A stretch of 64,000 bases of DNA from Acinetobacter ihumii. GTDB lineage: Bacteria > Pseudomonadota > Gammaproteobacteria > Pseudomonadales > Moraxellaceae. The position numbers and the translations under genes were made by a program. The notes under the pieces were generated by a model. That model saw nothing but the letters and a program-made list of their open reading frames with translations. It was not told the DNA's origin and ran no database searches. Of the stretch, positions 26,875 through 35,972 are shown piece by piece (positions within the stretch are counted from its first letter, which is position 1; each line of letters opens with the position of its first letter). The DNA is taken from the NCBI RefSeq assembly GCF_900625095.1, contig NZ_LR130760.1, forward strand, positions 676,417 through 740,416, read 5' to 3'.

Positions 26875-27126
26875 TCAGCCTCCAGCCACAGGCGATAATA
26901 GAACTAAAGTACAGTCATGTTTTAAACTCAGCTGACGTGCAATAATATCTTCACCAATGGCACAAGCACATCGCTCCACTGCTTTTTCTGCTTGAGGGAA
27001 TTGTAGAATAATTTCATCCAGTACATCCTTCACCAGAATGTCAGTTGGACAATCCAGCACCAATTGGGAAGGAAGTTGTCGTTGTATCGCGCCATAGCCT
27101 TCAATTTTAATTTGAATCGCAGACAT
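26875..27126 (-). CDS. moaD: molybdopterin synthase sulfur carrier subunit MoaD
   Basis: The 83-aa ubiquitin-like protein ends in the Gly-Gly (LLSPVAGG) that is thiocarboxylated to carry sulfur to MoaE. It lies 1 bp before moaE and 2 bp after moaA, so it is part of a tight operon. Confidence 0.92.
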   Translation of the reverse strand: MSAIQIKIEGYGAIQRQLPSQLVLDCPTDILVKDVLDEIILQFPQAEKAVERCACAIGEDIIARQLSLKHDCTLVLLSPVAGG

Positions 27127-27128
27127 GC

Positions 27129-28157
27129 TTATCCTCCAATCATGTGCATACTAATTTTTCGGTGTTGCCGATCAATACTGTGAAAACCTTTGGCTTTTCT
27201 CCAGATATACGCTGTGGTCTGCTCAGAAAGTCGCTGCTGCAAATGCTGATGAACCTCTTGATCATTTTGCTGAACCAATTGATCTAAAATCGGTTTTAGC
27301 TTTAAGCCTTGGGTTGCAAACAAACAATTATAGAGTTCACCTTGCGCAGTCAAACGGATTCGGTCACATTCCCCACAAAATGAATGGGTAATGGTCGAGA
27401 TAATGCCAACATCATATGTTCCATTTAAACGATATAATCTGGCAGGCTCATGCGCTTGTTTTAATTCCTGAATCTGAAATTGAGTTGCCAAAACATCAAG
27501 AATATCCTGTTCAGATACGACATCTGCCTGTGTCCAGTGCTGGTCACCATCCAAAGGCATAAATTCGATAAATCTTAAAGGAACCGACTGTGCTTTTGCC
27601 CAATGAACTAAAGCCAAAATCTGACTCTCATTTTTACCTTTTATCAGCACGGTATTGATTTTAAATGGCAGCCCTGCTTGTTTCGCCGCAGCAATGCCTT
27701 CAAGTACGGGCTGTATGTTCTTTTGAGTTAATTGAAAAAATTGAGCAGGATCCAAACTATCCAGACTAATATTTAAATCATCCAGCCCAGCACGTTTTAA
27801 ATCGTGTGCATACTTTGCCAAATAGTGCGCATTGGTGGTCATCGAAATCCGTTTAAGCCCTTTGCTACGTAAGGACTGTAAATCTTGAATAAAATGTACA
27901 ATACCGTGTCGCATTAAAGGTTCACCACCGGTAATGCGAATATTTTCAATGCCACTTTGCACCATAAAATCACAAAAGTAAAAAAGCGACTCAAAACCAA
28001 GCAAGTCTTTTTTATTCATCCATTCAGGATGTTCGGGCATACAATATACACATTTAAAATTACAACGATCCGTTACGGAAATTCTGAGTTTCCGTTTTGT
28101 TCGCCCATATTGATCCTGTAGGAGTATCATGGGCAATCTCGAATCAACATCTTGCAT
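27129..28157 (-). CDS. moaA: GTP 3',8-cyclase MoaA
   Basis: This radical-SAM enzyme makes the first intermediate of molybdenum cofactor from GTP. The SAM cluster motif is CNFKCVYCMP (about residues 33-42), and the second [4Fe-4S] cluster is in CGECDRIRLTAQGELYNC. The C-terminal double glycine (MIGG) needed in MoaA is present. The 342-aa length is normal. A 160-nt untranslated stretch precedes it, described separately. Confidence 0.95.
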   Translation of the reverse strand: MQDVDSRLPMILLQDQYGRTKRKLRISVTDRCNFKCVYCMPEHPEWMNKKDLLGFESLFYFCDFMVQSGIENIRITGGEPLMRHGIVHFIQDLQSLRSKGLKRISMTTNAHYLAKYAHDLKRAGLDDLNISLDSLDPAQFFQLTQKNIQPVLEGIAAAKQAGLPFKINTVLIKGKNESQILALVHWAKAQSVPLRFIEFMPLDGDQHWTQADVVSEQDILDVLATQFQIQELKQAHEPARLYRLNGTYDVGIISTITHSFCGECDRIRLTAQGELYNCLFATQGLKLKPILDQLVQQNDQEVHQHLQQRLSEQTTAYIWRKAKGFHSIDRQHRKISMHMIGG

Positions 28158-28247
28158 GCCTTTGCACTCTTTTGTATTTCCAGTTGAAGTTTGGCACTTT
28201 TCAGGTGCAAAACCTATCTATCTTTAAACTATAAATGATCTATGTTT

Positions 28248-28304
28248 CAAGTCATCTTGCAATGCAGTGACTTGACTATGCTAAATAAGGGTTTTACTGC
28301 ATTG
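28248..28304 (-). promoter_or_regulatory. alternative hairpins in the mobA-moaA intergenic leader
   Basis: Two inverted repeats overlap: CAAGTCA (28248) with TGACTTG (28268), and CAATGCAGT (28260) with ACTGCATTG (28296). The second uses bases from the loop and arm of the first, so they exclude each other. They lie about 90-150 nt before moaA. Moco-type leader regulation is possible, but I cannot match the known Moco motif by eye. Confidence 0.35.
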
Positions 28305-28317
28305 GATACCCGTTAAG

Positions 28318-28926
28318 TTAAGCAAGATAACTTAACTGCTTGTATTGTTGAAGCTCATCCAGTGAATTAATACTATGAAAGAATAAATGATGCTTACGAA
28401 AATAAGCAGCCTGAGCATGCAAATCCTTCACCACGCCCTTTATACTATACTGCTGTTGGTGCAGATGTTGCTGGAGAATGGAAAATGCTTGTCTTTTCAT
28501 TAAGCAAAATGGATACAGGGCTTTACCATTGATTGCCACGTATGACATTAAGCTATCAGAATCTCGTAGTAACGCTTCATGCAAAGTGCTCATGACTTTA
28601 GCTGGAATGTAGGTCACATCGCAAGGGACAAACAATACATAATCTGCTTTGACATGTGACCATGCGCTTTGCATTCCGATCATCGGGCCTAGAAAACCCG
28701 ATTGATCATCTTTAAAGCATTTTACACTCGGAACAATTTGCTTATAAATAGTTTCATCACGGTGGCTGTTGACCCAGACTTGATTGACCTGATCGGCAAG
28801 TTTCTGATAAATTTTTAAAAGTTGCATCTGGTGGTCAAATGTCTGAAGTAATTTATTTACGCCATTCATGCGCTTTGCTTGTCCACCGGCCAAAATCACC
28901 AGATCGGTTTTTGGATATTTATTCAT
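28318..28926 (-). CDS. mobA: molybdenum cofactor guanylyltransferase MobA
   Basis: MobA links GMP to molybdenum cofactor, giving the bis-MGD form needed by the nitrate reductase upstream. LAGGQAKRMNGVNK is the nucleotide-binding P-loop-like motif, and VPCDV holds the Mg-binding Asp. Its ATG overlaps the stop of the nitrate reductase gene (ATGA), so the cofactor-finishing enzyme is translated together with its client. Confidence 0.88.
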   Translation of the reverse strand: MNKYPKTDLVILAGGQAKRMNGVNKLLQTFDHQMQLLKIYQKLADQVNQVWVNSHRDETIYKQIVPSVKCFKDDQSGFLGPMIGMQSAWSHVKADYVLFVPCDVTYIPAKVMSTLHEALLRDSDSLMSYVAINGKALYPFCLMKRQAFSILQQHLHQQQYSIKGVVKDLHAQAAYFRKHHLFFHSINSLDELQQYKQLSYLA

Positions 28927-31721
28927 ACCTCAGCCTCCTGCTGACATTGTTTAATGAGACCACGAATTTCAGGTAAGCAAGAACCACAGTTACCACCTGC
29001 TTTTAAACATGCAGTGACCTGTTTTTCATGTGTGATCTTTTGAGTTTTGATTGTTTCAATAATTTTATTTTTTCCCACTTTAAAGCAACTACAGACTAAT
29101 GGACCATCATGATTTGCCATGCTCATTGGCATGCCCGCAAGCAATGCTTTTCGATGCAAAGCGCTTAAACGCTCTCGCTTAAATAATTGAGCCACCCAAT
29201 CCCGATCGGGTAGCATTTCAATTGGAGCGATATACAAACTAGCAATTAGAATGCCATCTTTTAATACAATGTGATGTGACATGTGCATAGAAGCATCATT
29301 CAGGCTCATCCATTCATAAGATGCATCTTCAAAAGGCAGAAAAGTTTTAAGATCATGTAAAACTTGCTCTAATTTGTTGCGTCCTGCAATTTCATAACGA
29401 TGAACCTGCGTCATCTTAAGCGTCGTCCACCACGTGATTTGTTTTAAACCTGCCTGTATCAGATGTTGCATACCGTCACGAATGAACAATACTCCTTGCC
29501 ATTGTGTATAAAATGGTTCAATCATCACAGGCGTATGTTTAAACTCTGGTTCGCCAGAAATTGCATCGACAACTGGATTAACCACTTTGCCAATACGTGC
29601 ATCTGACGCAAACTGATCACTCCAATGAATAGGTGCAAATATTTGACCACGGCGTACGCCTTCAGAAAGTTGCACTCTCAAAACACAAGTGCCCCACCGA
29701 GATTGTAGTTCAACTAAGCCATGTTCCTTCACGCCATATGTTAAGGCATCCTGCGGATGAATTTCACAATACGGTTCAGCACGATGCGTGGTTAACTGAG
29801 CTGAAAGTCCTGTACGTGTCATGGTGTGCCACTGATCACGAATTCGTCCGGTATTTAAAATAAGCGGATATTCTGTAGATGTGGCGTGAACAGGAGCAAC
29901 AACAGAAGTTGCGACAAACTTTGCTTTTGTAGAGGCGTGACTGTATTGACCTTGAGTAAATAAACGCTCACTTTGCTGAAGATTAAGGTCATTGAGCGGT
30001 TTTAAAACAGGCCATTGCACGGGCTGGAGCTGGTCATAATCAGTTTTTGAAATTCCGACCAGACCTGATAAATTAAAATAACGAAATGCTTTTTTCGGAT
30101 CACACTGGCTAGCTTCTGAATTTTGATAGGCCGATAATGCTGCATGTTCCTGAAAAATTTGATGTGCATTTTCAAAATCAAAGCCTGAAAAACCCATTTT
30201 CCTAGCGACTTGACAGATTGCCCACCAATCCGCTTGACTTTGACCGGGCGCACCCAAAAATGCACGTTGTCTGGAAATACGCCGTTCCGAATTGGTGACA
30301 GTCCCGTCTTTCTCGCCCCAGCCCAGTGCAGGCAATAAAACATCTGCAAATGCAGTGGTATCAGTATTCTGACAAATATCAGACACCACCACAAAATCAC
30401 ATTTTTCTAGAGCGCGTCTAACTTGATCCGCATCAGGTAAACTGACCACGGGATTGGTCGCCATAATCCAGATCGCTTTGATTTGTCCTGACTCAACCGC
30501 CTGAAACAAATCAACAGCCTTTAAACCCGCTTGTGTTGCAATGCGTGGGCTTTGCCAAAAATCTTGCACTATGTTTTGATGTAAAGCTTGATCCAGTTCC
30601 AAATGCGCAGCCAACATATTGGCTAAACCACCGACTTCTCGACCGCCCATGGCATTGGGCTGACCCGTCATGGAAAATGGTGCTGCGCCGATTTTTCCGA
30701 TTTTTCCAGTCAATAAATGACAGTTAATAATGGCATTGGCTTTATTTACGCCTTGAGAGGATTGATTCACTCCCATGGAAAACAAAGTCATGACTTTATC
30801 TGTTGCTGCGAATAGCTGATAAAACTGTTGTAACTTTTCCAGAGAGATCCCTGTTTGTTCTGCAACTAAGGTAATGTCCGATTCCGTCTGGCTCGCGACT
30901 AAAGCAGCATCCAGATTTTCAGTATGCGCACTGACAAATGCATGATCGTGATGACCTTGCTGGTGTAAATATTGCAATAAACCATTAAACAGCGTCACAT
31001 CCTGACCCGGTAAAATAGGCAGATGCAAATCCGCTTGTTCACAGGTTGCTGTAAAGCGAGGGTCAATGACAATGACCTTTAAATCTCGCTCAGTTTTAGC
31101 TTGCATGATGCGTTGATACAACACGGGATGACACCAAGCGGTATTTGAACCGACTAAAACCACCAAATCCGTATGTTCAAAGTCGGTATAACTGGCAGGT
31201 ACTAGATCTTCTCCAAAACTACGTTTGTGTGCAGCGACAGCAGATGACATACACAGCCTTGAATTGGTATCAATATTGGCGGTTCCCAGATAACCTTTTA
31301 CCAACTTATTGACCACATAATAATCTTCTGTCAATAACTGCCCAGACACATAAAAGGCAATACTTTCCCTTCCGTAGCGATCAATACATTGCTGAAATTG
31401 TGCTGCAATATGCTCAGTCACATGCTCCCATGTCGTGTTTTGACGTAAATCTCCACGCCCGAGCATAGGCTCAAGTAGTCTGGTGTCTAGTCCGAGGGTA
31501 TCGGCTAGGTTACTGCCTTTAATACATAAGCGACCATAGTTCGCAGGATGTTCACGATCTCCTGTCACTGTGACCTTTTGACCAGATGCAGTCTGCTGAA
31601 CTGTGGCTGAAACACCACAACCCACACCACAATAAGGACAGGTGGTTTGAGTGGTTTGAATTAAACCATTCATTGCATCAGCACTGTCGCTTTGGAGTTC
31701 CACACAGGGAATGGTGTTCAT
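28923..31721 (-). CDS. nasA: assimilatory nitrate reductase catalytic subunit, molybdopterin type
   Basis: This cytosolic DMSO-reductase-family enzyme reduces nitrate to nitrite. Near the N-terminus CPYCGVGCGV plus LCIKGSN forms the [4Fe-4S] site. Family blocks include SRLCMSSAVAAHKRSFG, which carries the Mo-ligating Cys, and QPNAMGGREVGGLANML. The C-terminal 60 residues (CSCFKVGKNKI ... GGNCGSCLPEI) are a BFD-like [2Fe-2S] domain for electron intake. I start at MNTIPCVEL (GGAG upstream). It lies between its reductase and mobA. Confidence 0.93.
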   Translation of the reverse strand: MNTIPCVELQSDSADAMNGLIQTTQTTCPYCGVGCGVSATVQQTASGQKVTVTGDREHPANYGRLCIKGSNLADTLGLDTRLLEPMLGRGDLRQNTTWEHVTEHIAAQFQQCIDRYGRESIAFYVSGQLLTEDYYVVNKLVKGYLGTANIDTNSRLCMSSAVAAHKRSFGEDLVPASYTDFEHTDLVVLVGSNTAWCHPVLYQRIMQAKTERDLKVIVIDPRFTATCEQADLHLPILPGQDVTLFNGLLQYLHQQGHHDHAFVSAHTENLDAALVASQTESDITLVAEQTGISLEKLQQFYQLFAATDKVMTLFSMGVNQSSQGVNKANAIINCHLLTGKIGKIGAAPFSMTGQPNAMGGREVGGLANMLAAHLELDQALHQNIVQDFWQSPRIATQAGLKAVDLFQAVESGQIKAIWIMATNPVVSLPDADQVRRALEKCDFVVVSDICQNTDTTAFADVLLPALGWGEKDGTVTNSERRISRQRAFLGAPGQSQADWWAICQVARKMGFSGFDFENAHQIFQEHAALSAYQNSEASQCDPKKAFRYFNLSGLVGISKTDYDQLQPVQWPVLKPLNDLNLQQSERLFTQGQYSHASTKAKFVATSVVAPVHATSTEYPLILNTGRIRDQWHTMTRTGLSAQLTTHRAEPYCEIHPQDALTYGVKEHGLVELQSRWGTCVLRVQLSEGVRRGQIFAPIHWSDQFASDARIGKVVNPVVDAISGEPEFKHTPVMIEPFYTQWQGVLFIRDGMQHLIQAGLKQITWWTTLKMTQVHRYEIAGRNKLEQVLHDLKTFLPFEDASYEWMSLNDASMHMSHHIVLKDGILIASLYIAPIEMLPDRDWVAQLFKRERLSALHRKALLAGMPMSMANHDGPLVCSCFKVGKNKIIETIKTQKITHEKQVTACLKAGGNCGSCLPEIRGLIKQCQQEAEV

Positions 31722-31755
31722 GAATACTCCTTGATCGCCTATTGACACAGCTTTT

Positions 31756-33378
31756 TTAACCTACTTTTTTCAATGCAAAATCGCGACCAAATAGCAATTT
31801 ATTACGGATAGAAGAGATGGGCGTTTGATCTGCGATCAATTCGGCATACCACGCCCCATCGTCAGTATCGCCAAATAAAACTGCGCCAATCACACGCTGA
31901 TCCTGAATAATAATCCGTTTATAAATCTGGCGTTTTTCATCATTGAGAATAATATCTTCACAATCACTTGAAGCTTCAATCTGACCTGCTGAAAACACAT
32001 CGACACCACTGACTTTTAGCTGGGTGGGAACAGTCGGTGCTTTAAATGTTAAGCGACCATGTTCAGCCAAATGACTGGCACAAATAAAAGCCTGTCCCCA
32101 AAGCGGTTCGACCAGACCAAAAGTTTGACCACGATGTTCAATACATTCACCCACCGCATAAATACTCGGGTCAAATGTTTGCATGGTGTCATTAACCAAT
32201 ACACCACGGTTGCATCTTAGTCCTGCACTTTGAGCCAGATCAATATGAGGTCGTATTCCCACTGCAAACACGACCAAATCTGCATCCAGTAAAGTGCCAT
32301 CTTTTAAGCGTAATTGGCTTACATGTCCTTGCTCATTGCCAAGTAAAACATCGGTATTGGCTTCGGTCATCACCCGAATACCTTTTTGCTCAATACTGAA
32401 CTTGAGCATTTCAGAGGCACGTTGATCCAGTTGACGATCCATAATTCGATCTGTTAAATGCAATACAGTAACATTCATGCCGCGCTGTTTTAAACCATAG
32501 GCAGCTTCTAAGCCCAGTAAACCGCCACCAATCACCACTGCATTTTTCTGGCTTTGGCAATAGTTGATCATGGTATGTACATCATTCATATCACGAAAGC
32601 TCATGACACCTTTTAAATCAGTACCCGGTATTGGAGGAATAAAAGGTTTAGAGCCTGTTGCAAGAATCAGGCGGTCATATTCTACCTTGTGACCATTTTG
32701 TGTAATGACTTTTTTACAGATACGATCAATACTGACGGCTGGATCACCTGCAATGAATCGAATGTTTTTTTGCGCATACCACTGAGGCGGATGCAACATA
32801 ATCTCGCTCATGGTTTTTTCACCTGACAGCACAGGCGACAGCATAATCCGGTTGTAATTGCCCCATGGTTCTTCACCAATCACTGTGATTTCGTAGCGAT
32901 CAGCATTCATATCCAGCAAATCTTCCAGACAGCGCATGCCTGCAAGTCCATTCCCCACAAGAACCAGTTTCAATTGATCCTGTGCCATCCCATTATTGGT
33001 AATATAGGTTTTCTGTGCCACAGGACACACATAGACTTGACCATTTTCAATTTTAGTTGGGAATACTCGCAATTTTTGGTCTTTGTCTTCTAAACAACGT
33101 CCAGTGGCTAAACTAAAATGCTGCTTATATATTGGCGAAGCTACAACTCGTTCCCCTTGTACATCTCCCAATATTCCGCGTGACATCACATTGGCACCGC
33201 TAAAAGGATCTTGATTGCTCAAAGCATAGACTCGTTTCTCATGTCCTACACGAAACAGGGCCATTTGCTGTTGATCAACCCAGGCACCCACGCCTGTATT
33301 TGGCGTAATATCATCAAGTGCACAGACTTCAATCCAGTTTGCCTCTGCTGATCGTTTTAATTCTGCTAAGCTGCTCAT
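31756..33378 (-). CDS. NirD domain fused to an FAD/NAD(P)-dependent reductase
   Basis: Residues about 15-125 are a NirD (Rieske-fold, clusterless) domain: WIEVCALDDITPNTGVGAWV, VYALSNQDPFSGANVMSRG and SPIYKQHFSLATGRCLE. Residues about 135-520 are a pyridine-nucleotide disulfide reductase-type flavoprotein: LVLVGNGLAGMRCLEDLL, VIGGGLLGLEAAYGLK and AVGECIEHRGQTFGLV. The flavoprotein half resembles the N-terminal part of NirB, but it lacks a sulfite/nitrite reductase domain. It probably delivers electrons from NAD(P)H to the nitrate reductase, to NirB, or to both. GGAGG precedes the ATG. Confidence 0.85.
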   Translation of the reverse strand: MSSLAELKRSAEANWIEVCALDDITPNTGVGAWVDQQQMALFRVGHEKRVYALSNQDPFSGANVMSRGILGDVQGERVVASPIYKQHFSLATGRCLEDKDQKLRVFPTKIENGQVYVCPVAQKTYITNNGMAQDQLKLVLVGNGLAGMRCLEDLLDMNADRYEITVIGEEPWGNYNRIMLSPVLSGEKTMSEIMLHPPQWYAQKNIRFIAGDPAVSIDRICKKVITQNGHKVEYDRLILATGSKPFIPPIPGTDLKGVMSFRDMNDVHTMINYCQSQKNAVVIGGGLLGLEAAYGLKQRGMNVTVLHLTDRIMDRQLDQRASEMLKFSIEQKGIRVMTEANTDVLLGNEQGHVSQLRLKDGTLLDADLVVFAVGIRPHIDLAQSAGLRCNRGVLVNDTMQTFDPSIYAVGECIEHRGQTFGLVEPLWGQAFICASHLAEHGRLTFKAPTVPTQLKVSGVDVFSAGQIEASSDCEDIILNDEKRQIYKRIIIQDQRVIGAVLFGDTDDGAWYAELIADQTPISSIRNKLLFGRDFALKKVG

Positions 33379-33389
33379 ACATGACCTCC

Positions 33390-35930
33390 TTATGCTTCAA
33401 CGACAGGAATACGGGTTGCATCTCGTTCACTGGCTTTCAATGGGCGAATTTGACCACGTTCCTGAGCAAACTGAATATACGGATCAGGCTGCTGTTTTTG
33501 ATTGATGAATGTTTGAAAACGCTTACGCACATTTGGATCTTCAACCGCAGTTTTCCACTCATCCTGATAGGTATGAATGATGTGTGACATGCGGCGTTCA
33601 AGTTCTTGAGCCAAGCCAAGAGAATCTTCCACAATAACGGATTTTAAATAATCCAGACCACCTTCCATATTGTCACGCCAGACACTGGTACGTTGTAAAC
33701 GATCTGCGGTTTGGATATAAAACATAAAGAAACGATCAATGTAACGAATTAATGTATCGGTATCCAAATCGGATGCTAAAAGTTCTGCATGACGTGGTTT
33801 CATACCACCATTACCACAGACATATAAATTCCAGCCTTTTTCTGTGGCAATTACCCCAACATCCTTGCCTTGTGCTTCAGCACATTCACGTGTACACCCC
33901 GAAACCGCCATTTTCAATTTATGTGGAGAACGTAAACCTTTATAACGATTTTCTAAAAAGATGGCTAAACCGACCGAATCATCGACACCATAACGGCACC
34001 ATGTACTGCCGACACAAGATTTCACTGTGCGTAGCGACTTGCCATAAGCATGCCCTGATTCAAACCCGGCAGCAATGAGTTCCTCCCAAATAAAAGGTAA
34101 CTGATGCACCTGCGCACCAAACATATCGACGCGCTGACCACCGGTAATTTTGGTATATAAATTATATTTTTTGGCAATTTGACCCACCGCAATCAGACCA
34201 TCAGGAGTTACTTCCCCACCCGCCATACGTGGCACAACAGAATACGAACCATCTTTTTGAATATTGCCCAAATAGTAGTCATTACTGTCTTGTAACCCTG
34301 CATGGCTCGGTTTCAGCACAAAATCATTCCAGCAAGAAGCTAAAATATTGGCAACAGTTGGCTTACAGATGTCACAGCCTAATCCATGACCATGCTGCTG
34401 AATCAAATCATCAAAGGTTTTTATTTCATTGACGCGAATTAGGTGATACAACTCTTGACGCGAATAAGCAAAGTGTTCACATAAATGATTATTGACTGTG
34501 ACCCCTTGACGCTGTAACTCAGATTTTAAAACCTGAGTCACTAATGGCGCGCACCCACCACAGGCCGTGGCTGCTTTAGTACATTTTTTCAAAGCACCCA
34601 AGGACGTTGAGCCATCCTCAATGGCTTGGCAAATATCTGCTTTAGACACATTATTACATGAGCAAATAGTGGCACTGTCTGGGAGTAAATCGACACCACT
34701 GCCAGACTTCGCTGATGATGACTGAGCAAATCCCGGCATAATCAGACTTTCGGGTTGTTCAGGCAGAGCCAGACCATTTAAGGTCATTTGTAGCAAGTCA
34801 TTATATTCTTTGGCATCACCGACCAACACAGCACCGAGTAGCTTGGTTTTCTCTGCATTGACTACAATTTTCTTATAAATCAATGCATCTTCATCGGCAT
34901 AAAAGTAGCTCAGTGAATTTGGTGTCATGGCATGTGCATCGCCAACAGATGCAACATCAACGCCCATTAACTTAAGCTTGGTGCTCATATCTGCACCAGC
35001 AAAACACGAACATTGTTCATCCAGTACATGCTTGGCAGCAATACGTGCCATGTCATAACCCGGTGCCACTAAGCCATAAATTTTATTGTTCCAAAGCGCA
35101 CATTCGCCTATGGCATAAATATCTGGATGAGACGTCTGACAATAATCATTAATGACTATACCGCCACGCTCACCCACCGCCAAACCTGAGCGTTTTGCCA
35201 ACTCATCGCGTGGACGAATTCCCGCAGAAAACAAAATAATATCGGTTTCGAGTTCCGAGCCATCGGCAAATTTCATGATGTGATGCTGTGTTTCACCATC
35301 TTCAATGCATTGCGTGGCTTTTTGGGTATGCACTTTTACGCCTAAATCCTCAATTTTACGGCGTAACACTTTGCCACCCAAATCATCAATCTGAACGGCC
35401 ATGAGGCGTGGTGCAAACTCCACCACATGTGTTTCCAGATTTAAATCACGCAACGCTTTGGCAGCTTCAAGCCCCAATAAGCCACCACCAATGACCACAC
35501 CGGATTTGGCATTTAAACTGGCAGCACGAATCGCATCCAGATCTTCTATGGTCCGATAAACAAAACAGTTATTTCGGTCATTCCCTGATATAGGCGGTAC
35601 AAAAGCATAAGAACCTGTCGCCAGTACCAGCTTATCGTATTCAATCACAGCCCCAGTATCAGTCGTGACAGTTTTTGCAACAGTGTCAATTGCACTGGCT
35701 TTGGTGTTTAGACGCAAATCAATGCCATAGGCATCTGCAAAATCTGTCCGTGCCAATGACAAATCTTTTGCACTTCGACCAGAAAAATACTCGGTCAAAT
35801 GTACACGGTCATAAGCAATACGGGGTTCTTCTGCAATGATGGTGATTTCAAGTTCATCATCGGCTTTTTCCAACAGACTTTCGATAAATTTATGGCCAAC
35901 CATACCATGGCCAATCATGACAAGTTTCAT
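33390..35930 (-). CDS. nirB: NAD(P)H nitrite reductase large subunit
   Basis: Nitrite is reduced to ammonium by this siroheme enzyme. Domains in order: FAD/NAD-binding reductase (about 1-390), BFD-like [2Fe-2S] (CSCNNVSKADI, CGGCAP), ferredoxin half-domain and the siroheme/[4Fe-4S] region with CVGSTWCRYG and SGCTRECAEAQ. I start it at MKLVMIGHGMVG (846 aa, strong GAGGAG). Its usual partner NirD is found fused to the reductase encoded 11 bp downstream. Confidence 0.95.
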   Translation of the reverse strand: MKLVMIGHGMVGHKFIESLLEKADDELEITIIAEEPRIAYDRVHLTEYFSGRSAKDLSLARTDFADAYGIDLRLNTKASAIDTVAKTVTTDTGAVIEYDKLVLATGSYAFVPPISGNDRNNCFVYRTIEDLDAIRAASLNAKSGVVIGGGLLGLEAAKALRDLNLETHVVEFAPRLMAVQIDDLGGKVLRRKIEDLGVKVHTQKATQCIEDGETQHHIMKFADGSELETDIILFSAGIRPRDELAKRSGLAVGERGGIVINDYCQTSHPDIYAIGECALWNNKIYGLVAPGYDMARIAAKHVLDEQCSCFAGADMSTKLKLMGVDVASVGDAHAMTPNSLSYFYADEDALIYKKIVVNAEKTKLLGAVLVGDAKEYNDLLQMTLNGLALPEQPESLIMPGFAQSSSAKSGSGVDLLPDSATICSCNNVSKADICQAIEDGSTSLGALKKCTKAATACGGCAPLVTQVLKSELQRQGVTVNNHLCEHFAYSRQELYHLIRVNEIKTFDDLIQQHGHGLGCDICKPTVANILASCWNDFVLKPSHAGLQDSNDYYLGNIQKDGSYSVVPRMAGGEVTPDGLIAVGQIAKKYNLYTKITGGQRVDMFGAQVHQLPFIWEELIAAGFESGHAYGKSLRTVKSCVGSTWCRYGVDDSVGLAIFLENRYKGLRSPHKLKMAVSGCTRECAEAQGKDVGVIATEKGWNLYVCGNGGMKPRHAELLASDLDTDTLIRYIDRFFMFYIQTADRLQRTSVWRDNMEGGLDYLKSVIVEDSLGLAQELERRMSHIIHTYQDEWKTAVEDPNVRKRFQTFINQKQQPDPYIQFAQERGQIRPLKASERDATRIPVVEA

Positions 35931-35972
35931 GGGGCATCTCCTCAGACGATGGTGTTGTTCGGGTTTAGTCAA

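Noticed and set aside
23405..28157. Separate moaC and moaB genes
   Set aside because: One continuous frame covers both domains with family motifs throughout; it is a fusion, not two genes or a sequencing artefact.
28260..28290. Possible sigma-54 promoter before moaA
   Set aside because: The GG of the -24 element is not present (GTCACTGCATTGCA), so the match fails at an invariant base.
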